Shown here piece after piece: positions 1-6,472 of a stretch of DNA of 11,720 nucleotides (position 1 is its first letter; every line of letters begins with the position of its first letter). Under the pieces are notes generated by a model, which saw only the letters and a list, made by a program, of their open reading frames with translations, was not told where the DNA came from and searched no databases. A program made the position numbers and the translations under genes. Origin of the DNA: an uncultured Ruminococcus sp. (GTDB lineage: Bacteria; Bacillota; Clostridia; Oscillospirales; CAG-272); the NCBI GenBank assembly GCA_902783755.1, contig CACZSC010000130.1, positions 1-11,720 on the forward strand. The letters are read 5' to 3'.

Positions 1-750
1 GTGGATTTCATCGCGGCGGAGGATACAAGAAATACCGGTCTCATGCTGTCCCGCTTCGGGATATCAAAGCCCATGGTCAGCTATTTCGAGCACAACAAGG
101 CCGAGCGCGGCGTTCAGATAGCCGAAAGGCTCAGGAACATGGAGAGCTGCGCCCTGGTGACGGACGCAGGGACTCCGGCCATAAGCGATCCCGGGGAGGA
201 TATAGCCCGGATGTGCTCCGAAAGCGGCATACCGGTCACTGCGGTCCCCGGCTGCTGCGCTGCGATCGACGCCCTGGTGCTCTCCGGAATGCCGACCAGA
301 AGGTTCGTATTCGAAGGCTTCCTTCCACCGAAGGCGGGAGAGAGGAAATCGGTGCTGGAAGACATATCCCGTGAAAAGAGGACCGTTATACTGTATGAAG
401 CGCCGCACCGGCTCATAAAGACCCTGGAAGAGCTGGCAGGCGTCATGGCTCCCGGAAGAAAGATCACCATATGCCGCGAGCTCACGAAACTGAACGAGGA
501 GATCATCCGCACCACAGTCGGCGAAGCCCCCGGCATATACGGGGACAAAAGCCCCCGCGGGGAATATGTCCTTGTCATCGATGGCGCCGGGAAGGAAGAA
601 ACCGGAGCCGCAGACCCGAAGGACCCGGTCGCTCTTGTCGCGGAACTCATGGAATCGGGAATGGCCAGGATGGACGCCATAAAGAAGGCGGCAAAGGATA
701 CGGGGATGAAAAAGAACGACCTGTACCGTCTCATCGCGAGGGACGAATGA
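1..750 (+). CDS. rsmI: 16S rRNA (cytidine(1402)-2'-O)-methyltransferase, 5'-truncated by window edge
   Basis: RsmI methylates the 2'-O of C1402 in 16S rRNA, using S-adenosylmethionine, in the decoding centre of the small ribosomal subunit. The visible 249 residues carry the family signatures in order: AAEDTRNTG near the start, VTDAGTPAISDPGE (about residues 53-66), the VPGCCAAIDAL segment, FEGFLPPK, YEAPHRL and CRELTKLNEE. The small C-terminal helical domain follows. The usual N-terminal start with the PTPIGN-type motif, roughly 35-40 residues, is missing because the gene begins upstream of the window. The first codon, GTG, is therefore probably internal. The stop is TGA at 748-750. In many Bacillota rsmI lies near metG and tatD, as here. 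No hairpin terminator is seen after it, so read-through into nagA is possible. Confidence 0.95.
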   Translation: MDFIAAEDTRNTGLMLSRFGISKPMVSYFEHNKAERGVQIAERLRNMESCALVTDAGTPAISDPGEDIARMCSESGIPVTAVPGCCAAIDALVLSGMPTRRFVFEGFLPPKAGERKSVLEDISREKRTVILYEAPHRLIKTLEELAGVMAPGRKITICRELTKLNEEIIRTTVGEAPGIYGDKSPRGEYVLVIDGAGKEETGAADPKDPVALVAELMESGMARMDAIKKAAKDTGMKKNDLYRLIARDE

Positions 751-768
751 CAAAGGGTGAAAACAAAG

Positions 769-797
769 TTGTAAAATACGGCATATTCTGATATAAT
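769..797 (+). promoter_or_regulatory. Sigma-A type promoter for nagA-metG-tatD
   Basis: A -35 box TTGTAA (769-774) and a perfect -10 box TATAAT (792-797) are separated by exactly 17 bases. Transcription should start near 804, about 29 bases before the nagA ATG at 833. This placement and spacing make it the likely main promoter for the nagA-metG-tatD unit. Confidence 0.8.
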
Positions 798-817
798 GTC
801 ATATCGTTTTATATGAC
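798..817. promoter_or_regulatory. Operator-like inverted repeat over the nagA transcription start
   Basis: GTCATAT (798-804) and ATATGAC (811-817) form a perfect 7-bp inverted repeat with a 6-base spacer. It begins immediately after the -10 box and covers the predicted +1. A third half-site, ATATGAC at 831-837, overlaps the nagA start codon in direct orientation, 20 bases from the second. The position fits a repressor operator, but no regulator is encoded in the window and the motif is not one I can assign to a known GlcNAc regulator. Confidence 0.5.
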
Positions 818-832
818 TTACATGGTGACAAT

Positions 833-1990
833 ATGACTACGATAATAAAGAACGGCCATGTCTACGATACCGCGCTGAAACGGTTTTCGAAAAAAGACAT
901 TGAGATACGGGACGGGATCATCGTCTCTGTCAGGGAAAACATCCCCTGTGACGGCGTGACTGTCGACTGTGAGGGCAAATACGTGATCCCCGGACTCGTG
1001 GACGTACACACCCACGGCAGGGCAGGATGTGATTTCAATACCGCAGATGCCGGCCAGTGCCTGTACATGAGAAGGAAATACGCCCAGACCGGCACCACCA
1101 CCGTCATGGCCACGCTGGCCTCAGCTCCCATGGAGGCGTTCCTGGATTCGGCTGAAGCGGTGGGAAAGAACCGGGATGAGACTCCCGGCCTGTGCACCAT
1201 AGCCGGCATCCATCTCGAGGGAAGATACCTCAATCCGAAGAGACGCGGGGCCCATGCCCCGGAACTTCTCCATGCCCCGGATACGGAAGAGCTCGACATG
1301 CTCATGGACAGGATGTCGCCTCTTCCCTTCCATGTGTCGGCCGCCTACGAGCTTGAAGGAGGCGAGCAGTTCCTGCTGCACGCCCTGAGCAGGGGCGCCA
1401 CATGCGGGCTGGCCCACACCGACGCCACCTACGGGCAGGCGGAACGGTACGCGGACCTGGGGGTGACATCCTTCACGCACACATTCAACGCCATGCGGGG
1501 CATCCACCACAGGGAGCCCGGTTGCGCGGTCGCATCCCTTATGGACGACAGAGTGTATACTGAACTCATCTGCGACGGACATCACGTGCATCCCGCCATG
1601 ATAAAGCTGGCGGCGAAGCTCAAGGATCCGGACAAGCTGGTCCTCATAACGGATTCCCTGGAGGCCGCAGGTTCTCCGGACGGTGAATACAACATCGCCG
1701 GGATGCCTGTGACGGTAAAGGACGGTATCGCCCTCACGCCTGACGGGGCTCTCGCCGGAAGCACCCTGGATCTCTTCAGCGGACTGCTTAACTTCATGTC
1801 CTTCACCGGCATGGAGCTCGAACAGGCTCTTCCCTTCGCAACGATAAACCCGGCCCGGATGGTAAGGGCCGACGGCAGATGCGGTTCGCTGTCTGAGGGA
1901 AAGAGGGCCGACTTCATCATCATCGACAGCAGGGACAAACCGGAACCCGGCACCGTATACTGCTCCGGCGCGCCCGTTTCAATAGAATAA
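833..1990 (+). CDS. nagA: N-acetylglucosamine-6-phosphate deacetylase
   Basis: NagA removes the acetyl group from GlcNAc-6-phosphate, giving glucosamine-6-phosphate and acetate in amino-sugar catabolism or cell-wall recycling in the cytoplasm. The 385 residues are normal for the family and have the amidohydrolase metal and catalytic residues. These are HTH at H59/H61 in the VDVHTHG motif, E129 in HLEG, H195 in LAHTD, H216 in FTHTFNAM, a DGHHVHP segment at 248-254, and the catalytic Asp D274 in ITDS. The GAH motif (139-141) is also present. The usual EGP triad reads EGR here (R131), a small deviation. The ATG at 833 is preceded by a modest GGTGA ribosome site. No nagB (deaminase) follows; instead metG begins 17 bases after the stop. 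The liberated acetate may matter, since acetate-using genes lie at the other end of the window. Confidence 0.95.
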   Translation: MTTIIKNGHVYDTALKRFSKKDIEIRDGIIVSVRENIPCDGVTVDCEGKYVIPGLVDVHTHGRAGCDFNTADAGQCLYMRRKYAQTGTTTVMATLASAPMEAFLDSAEAVGKNRDETPGLCTIAGIHLEGRYLNPKRRGAHAPELLHAPDTEELDMLMDRMSPLPFHVSAAYELEGGEQFLLHALSRGATCGLAHTDATYGQAERYADLGVTSFTHTFNAMRGIHHREPGCAVASLMDDRVYTELICDGHHVHPAMIKLAAKLKDPDKLVLITDSLEAAGSPDGEYNIAGMPVTVKDGIALTPDGALAGSTLDLFSGLLNFMSFTGMELEQALPFATINPARMVRADGRCGSLSEGKRADFIIIDSRDKPEPGTVYCSGAPVSIE

Positions 1991-1994
1991 CACC

Positions 1995-2004
1995 AGGAGG
2001 TGAT
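1995..2004 (+). promoter_or_regulatory. Strong ribosome binding site of metG
   Basis: AGGAGGTGAT is a ten-base perfect complement to the typical 3' end of bacterial 16S rRNA. The ATG at 2008 follows GGAGG by seven bases. This fixes the metG start and suggests efficient translation of metG relative to nagA, whose ribosome site is weaker. Confidence 0.85.
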
Positions 2005-2007
2005 ATC

Positions 2008-3951
2008 ATGTCAGAAAAATACTACATTACCACTGCGATAGCCTATGCGTCGTCAAAGCCGCATATCGGCAATACATACGAAGTTATAGCCACTGACGCC
2101 ATCGCGAGATACAAAAGGGCGAGGGGCTACGACGTTTTCTTCTGCACCGGTACCGACGAGCACGGACAGAAGATAGAGGACAAGGCCAAGGCCGCCGGCA
2201 TCACGCCAAAGGAGTATGTGGACAAGGTCTCCGGACAGATCAGGGAAATCTGGGATCTGATGGATACCAGTTACGACTATTTCATCAGGACCACCGACGA
2301 GAACCACGAGAAGAACGTCGCCGCGATATTCAAAAAGCTGTACGAGCAGGGCGACATATACAAGGGCTACTACGAAGGCTGGTACTGCACCCCTGACGAG
2401 TCCTTCTTCACCGAGACACAGCTGGTGGACGGCAAATGCCCGGTCTGCGGGCGCGAGGTGGTACTCACGAAGGAGGAGGCCTACTTCTTCAGGATGAGCA
2501 AATACGCCGACAGGCTCATGAAATACATAGATGAACATCCGGAATTCATCGAACCGGAAGCCCGCCGCAAGGAAATGGTCAACAACTTCCTGAAGCCCGG
2601 GCTCCAGGACCTTTGCGTGTCCAGATCCAGTTTTTCATGGGGCATCCCCGTGGATTTCGATCCCAAGCACGTGGTCTATGTTTGGCTCGATGCTCTCACC
2701 AACTACATCTCCTCCCTCGGATACAACCCGGACAACGAAAAACAGCCCGAGGCCTATGAGAAATTCTGGCCGGCGGACGTACATGTCATCGGGAAGGACA
2801 TCGTAAGGTTCCATTCGATATACTGGCCCATTTTCCTCATGGCTCTGGATATCCCGCTCCCGAAGAAGATCTTCGGCCATCCGTGGTTCAATTTCGGAGC
2901 TGACAAGATGTCCAAGTCAAGGGGCAACGTGATCTACGCGGACGAGCTTGCAAAACGCTTCTCGGTTGACGGCGTAAGATACTACGCCCTGGCTGAGATG
3001 CCGTATGCCGCCGACGGTTCCATAACGTACGAGTCCATCATCAACAGGTACAATACGGACCTGGCCAACAATCTGGGCAACCTGGTGAGCCGCACCATCG
3101 CCATGGGAAAGAAGTATTTCGACGGCATCGTTCCGGAACCGGGTGCTGAAGAAGGAACTGACGCGGAACTCAAGGAGACAGCGGCATCTGCGTATGAGCA
3201 GTTCTGCGCGGACATGGACACCTTCCATATCGCTGATGCCTGCACGGAAGTTTTCGGACTTCTAAAACGCGCCAACAAGTACATAGACGAGACAGCGCCG
3301 TGGGTCCTTGCAAAATCCGAGGACACCAGGCCCAGACTCGCAACCGTCATATACAATCTTCTTGAAACGATAAGGATAGGAGCCGTAATGCTCCAGTGCC
3401 TCATCCCCTCCACCGCGGAGCGCATCTTCTCACAGCTCGGCACAGACGTCAGATCCTTCGATTCCGCGAAAGTCTTCGGCGGCCTTGCCTCGGGCACCGT
3501 TCTCGGCGAATCCTCCACGCTTTTCCAGAGGATCGATGAGGATGCCCTGATGAAGGAGATCGAAGCCGAGAAGGAAGCTGCCGCGCAGAAAGCGACGGAA
3601 CCGGCTAAGCCTGAGATCCCCGAGGGACTCGCAAAGATCGGCATCGAGGACTTCATGTCAGTGGAACTGAGAACGGCACAGATAATCGAAGCCGAAAAGA
3701 TCGCCAAATCCAAGAAACTGCTGAAGCTCACCCTGGATCTCGGATATGAGAAACGCACCGTCGCATCAGGTATCGCCCTGTTCTATACTCCCGAAGAGCT
3801 GGTGGGAAAGAAGATCATCGTCGTTGCAAACCTGAAACCCGCAGTGCTCTGCGGAGTGGAGTCCAACGGAATGATCCTGGCCTCGGGCGAGGAAAAAGTC
3901 AGAGTGGTGTTCCTGGATCCGGAGACACCTCTCGGAGAACGGGTCAGATAG
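2008..3951 (+). CDS. metG: Methionyl-tRNA synthetase with C-terminal tRNA-binding domain
   Basis: This class I synthetase charges tRNA-Met in the cytoplasm. Of its 647 residues, the Rossmann catalytic core comes first, with the HIGH-type motif as HIGN (19-22) and KMSKS at 300-304. An anticodon-binding helical domain follows, then a charged Ala/Glu/Lys linker (about 515-540), then an EMAP/Trbp111-like tRNA-binding domain (about 545-647). The connective-peptide knuckle has C127, C144 and C147, but the fourth expected ligand position (130) is Asp. The zinc site is therefore either unusual (three Cys plus Asp) or degenerate. The start is fixed by the strong ribosome site just upstream. The gene sits between nagA and tatD and is very likely cotranscribed with both; tatD begins six bases after its stop. 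Confidence 0.98.
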   Translation: MSEKYYITTAIAYASSKPHIGNTYEVIATDAIARYKRARGYDVFFCTGTDEHGQKIEDKAKAAGITPKEYVDKVSGQIREIWDLMDTSYDYFIRTTDENHEKNVAAIFKKLYEQGDIYKGYYEGWYCTPDESFFTETQLVDGKCPVCGREVVLTKEEAYFFRMSKYADRLMKYIDEHPEFIEPEARRKEMVNNFLKPGLQDLCVSRSSFSWGIPVDFDPKHVVYVWLDALTNYISSLGYNPDNEKQPEAYEKFWPADVHVIGKDIVRFHSIYWPIFLMALDIPLPKKIFGHPWFNFGADKMSKSRGNVIYADELAKRFSVDGVRYYALAEMPYAADGSITYESIINRYNTDLANNLGNLVSRTIAMGKKYFDGIVPEPGAEEGTDAELKETAASAYEQFCADMDTFHIADACTEVFGLLKRANKYIDETAPWVLAKSEDTRPRLATVIYNLLETIRIGAVMLQCLIPSTAERIFSQLGTDVRSFDSAKVFGGLASGTVLGESSTLFQRIDEDALMKEIEAEKEAAAQKATEPAKPEIPEGLAKIGIEDFMSVELRTAQIIEAEKIAKSKKLLKLTLDLGYEKRTVASGIALFYTPEELVGKKIIVVANLKPAVLCGVESNGMILASGEEKVRVVFLDPETPLGERVR

Positions 3952-3957
3952 GACATC

Positions 3958-4767
3958 ATGAGGATATTCGATTCCCACGCCCATTACGATGACGGGAGAT
4001 TCGAGGCTGAATTCGAAGGCGGATACCATGAAGCCATCGAACTGTCCCTCAGGGCCGGCGTATGCGGCATAGTGAATGCGGGATCAAGCCTCAGGACCAC
4101 TCTTTCGTCCGTCAGGCTTGCCGAGGAATACAGTTTTGTCTACGCCACCGCCGGTATCCATCCCAACGATTCACAGTACGTGTCCCTCAGGGAGCTCGAT
4201 TCCCAGCTCAGGCAGATCGAAGCTCTGGCGGCCCATGACAAAGTGAAGGCGATCGGTGAGATAGGACTGGACTACCACTATGACGACACGGACAAAGAAC
4301 GCCAGTTCTACGCTTTCGGCGCCCAGCTGGAGATAGCCGCGCGGACAGGTCTTCCGGTGGTGATCCATTCGAGAGACGCGTTTGCGGACACACTTGATTT
4401 CATATTCTCCAACCCCGGTATAAAGGGTGTGCTGCACAGCTACAGCGGAAGCGCGGAAGACGTTCCGAGGATCGCGAAAGCCGGATGGTATTTCTCCTTT
4501 TCCGGCCCTGTGACATATAAGAACGCTGTAAGGCCCAAGCTTGCGGCGGCAGCCGTCCCTGCGGACAGGATCCTTGCTGAGACGGACGCGCCGTATCTTC
4601 CTCCGGTGCCCCACAGAGGGGAGATCAACTGCTCCGCTTTCCTGCCCCATACTCTTGCCTCCATCGGCGAGGCCAGAGGCATAAGCACTGAAGAAGCGGC
4701 GGAAATCACTCTGAGGAATGCCATTGAGTTTTACAGGATCGATCCGAACACACTTTACAACGCGTAA
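3958..4767 (+). CDS. tatD: TatD-family metal-dependent hydrolase (DNase)
   Basis: TatD-family proteins are metal-dependent deoxyribonucleases or related phosphoesterases with a TIM-barrel fold. The 269 residues are near the usual length and carry the full metal-ligand set: HAH (H7/H9) in the DSHAHYDD start, E101 in GEIGLDYHYD, H137 in VIHSRDA, H160 in VLHSYSG and D210 in ETDAPYLPP. It starts six bases after the metG stop, with TAGGA overlapping that stop as a weak ribosome site, so translation is likely coupled. The metG-tatD pair is a conserved neighbourhood in Bacillota. The gene is followed directly by a bidirectional terminator. The exact physiological substrate cannot be told from sequence. 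Confidence 0.95.
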   Translation: MRIFDSHAHYDDGRFEAEFEGGYHEAIELSLRAGVCGIVNAGSSLRTTLSSVRLAEEYSFVYATAGIHPNDSQYVSLRELDSQLRQIEALAAHDKVKAIGEIGLDYHYDDTDKERQFYAFGAQLEIAARTGLPVVIHSRDAFADTLDFIFSNPGIKGVLHSYSGSAEDVPRIAKAGWYFSFSGPVTYKNAVRPKLAAAAVPADRILAETDAPYLPPVPHRGEINCSAFLPHTLASIGEARGISTEEAAEITLRNAIEFYRIDPNTLYNA

Positions 4768-4808
4768 AAAACAGCCCCTGACCAAACGGTCGGAGGCTGT
4801 ATTCTTTT
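4766..4808. terminator. Bidirectional intrinsic terminator between converging operons
   Basis: The arms 4771-4783 and 4788-4800 pair over 13 positions, with one C-A mismatch and one G-T wobble, around an AAAC loop. On the + strand the hairpin is followed by a T-rich tract (ATTCTTTT, 4801-4808), ending the tatD transcript. On the - strand the A run at 4766-4771 reads as a T tract after the same hairpin, ending the esterase operon. The tatD stop codon is at its left edge and the esterase stop is nine bases beyond its right edge. Confidence 0.9.
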
Positions 4809-4816
4809 GTAAGCTG

Positions 4817-6472
4817 TTATTTCACCGCTATAAAGACTATCAGAGCTATAAGCAGGAGTATCACCAGTATCTTGGCCAGTGACTTCCAGACAAAGGGCAC
4901 GTTCAGGCTCATGTCCATATATGAGCCGTTGATCCTGTATTCGAGTATGGGCTCGAGTATCTCCCTCTCATCCGGCAGGGGATCTTTTTCCGCTTCCGGA
5001 TCCTTGCTGAAGATCATTGTCCATCTGTCGTCGGAGTCGTATTCCGGCCATGACTTCCCGCCGGTCCCGGGGTCTCCGGTCTTCGCGAACTGCACCCACA
5101 TGTCCTGAACGGTCCTTGACAGTTCCGGATCCGCGGGCTTTCCCGTATATATGGTATCGTTCGTGTTCCCGAACACATAGGCCAGCTCCACCGCGTGGCA
5201 CGCTCTAAGGAATTTGTGGCCCGATTTTTCCTTCCAGTAATACATGAAGCACCGGCCGCCGTTCTTCGCGTGCTCCTCGGACTGACGTATCGCCGGAAGC
5301 CTGAACATCACTTCAGTGAAGAACGAGGAGATCTTCCAGAGACTGTACCCTTCCTTTACGTCCATGAAGCTGTCCACACGCTCCCGGTCATCGCGGCTCA
5401 GGCGCCTGATGCTGTTCTCGAACATGATGGGGGCTCCGAAACGGTAATGGAGGATGCCTCCCACTTCGTTGATCCAGTAGTTGGCTTCGTCCGCGTTCGT
5501 CCCTATTATCATATCCACGCCCGAGGTCGCGCCCGTTCTGTACGGTTCATACGGATCTTCAGGGATGAGCACTCCGTCACGCTGCGGAAAGTTGTTGTAG
5601 GCGTTGAGTTTTTTGTTTATCCTCATGAGATCCTCTTCCGAAAGCTTCATGAGGTCATCCATCGACGCAGCGCCTGATTCCTTGATCAGACGTTTGGTGA
5701 ACGGAGCGCATTCCTCTTTCGAGAACGTAAGGGCAACGGACCCGCTCTGGGCGATCACCCTTCTGAACAGGCCCCTGGCCTCAGGGATCCCCGGCAGCAG
5801 CGAAACGCTGCCCCCTCCGGCAGATTCGCCGAAGATCGTCACGAGGTCCGGGTCGCCGCCGAAAGCTCCTGCATTCCTTTTTACCCATTTCAGCGCCTCG
5901 ATCTGGTCCCAGAGGCCCAGGTTCGGAGCATCGGGAAAGGCTTCGCCTCCGGGAACTGAGGAAAAATCGACGAACCCCATGAGACCGACCCTGTAGCCGG
6001 CAGTTATCAGTACAATGTCGGGATGGGCCTTAGCGAAATTCATCCCGTCATAGATGGGATCAGCCGTTCCGCCCCAGCCGTAGCTGCCGCCGTGGAAGAA
6101 CACCATGACGGCTTTTTTCGTCCCGGTGTTCTCTCCCGTCCATACGTTCAGGTACAGACAGTCCTCGCCCTGCACGTAATATGATGCGCGCTCAGTCTCC
6201 CATTCGGTCTGGATCGGCGTTCTGCCGTTATACAGCGCTTCGAAAACGCCGTTCCCCTCCGGCGCCTGAACGGTTTTTTTCCACCGGAGCTCCCCGGTGG
6301 GAGGACATGCGAAGGGTATTCCCCTGAAAGCAAGGACGCCTTCGCTCCGTGTGCCCACAAAAGTACCGTTGTCACACCTGGCCGCAAGTGAATGGTCATA
6401 ATCTCCGCAGATCGGACGGTTCTCGCCCCATCTGCTCCGGATAGCGGATCTGATATCCTTTATCTTTTCCAT
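4817..6472 (-). CDS. Type-B carboxylesterase with C-terminal membrane anchor
   Basis: This is an alpha/beta-hydrolase of the carboxylesterase type B (COesterase) family, 551 residues. The nucleophile S217 lies in GESAGGG, the acid is probably E329 in GTNADEANYW, and the base is H426 in CHAVELAYVFGN. The oxyanion-hole motif FFHGGSYGWG is near residues 125-134, and the family signature EDCLYLNVW precedes it. There is no N-terminal signal peptide. The last 18 residues (534-551) are almost purely hydrophobic and end in a single Lys, which predicts a tail-anchored protein with its catalytic domain in the cytoplasm. Its ATG lies inside the 3' end of the NRPS-like gene (13-nt overlap) and has no clear Shine-Dalgarno sequence, so translation probably depends on coupling. 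It may release, hydrolyse or trans-esterify the product of that protein; the natural substrate is unknown. Confidence 0.9.
   Translation of the reverse strand: MEKIKDIRSAIRSRWGENRPICGDYDHSLAARCDNGTFVGTRSEGVLAFRGIPFACPPTGELRWKKTVQAPEGNGVFEALYNGRTPIQTEWETERASYYVQGEDCLYLNVWTGENTGTKKAVMVFFHGGSYGWGGTADPIYDGMNFAKAHPDIVLITAGYRVGLMGFVDFSSVPGGEAFPDAPNLGLWDQIEALKWVKRNAGAFGGDPDLVTIFGESAGGGSVSLLPGIPEARGLFRRVIAQSGSVALTFSKEECAPFTKRLIKESGAASMDDLMKLSEEDLMRINKKLNAYNNFPQRDGVLIPEDPYEPYRTGATSGVDMIIGTNADEANYWINEVGGILHYRFGAPIMFENSIRRLSRDDRERVDSFMDVKEGYSLWKISSFFTEVMFRLPAIRQSEEHAKNGGRCFMYYWKEKSGHKFLRACHAVELAYVFGNTNDTIYTGKPADPELSRTVQDMWVQFAKTGDPGTGGKSWPEYDSDDRWTMIFSKDPEAEKDPLPDEREILEPILEYRINGSYMDMSLNVPFVWKSLAKILVILLLIALIVFIAVK

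Noticed and set aside
813..836. Seven-codon open frame (MTYMVTI) ending in TGA over the nagA ATG.
   Set aside because: No ribosome site lies upstream and it starts only a few bases after the predicted transcription start. The ATATGAC repeat explains the ATG.
2982..3758. A 258-codon - strand open frame inside metG.
   Set aside because: It is antisense to the anticodon-binding region of a clear methionyl-tRNA synthetase and is Ser-rich shadow sequence without motifs.
4817..6472. The esterase as a secreted or lipoprotein enzyme.
   Set aside because: The N-terminus is charged, without a hydrophobic segment or lipobox; the only hydrophobic segment is at the C-terminus.
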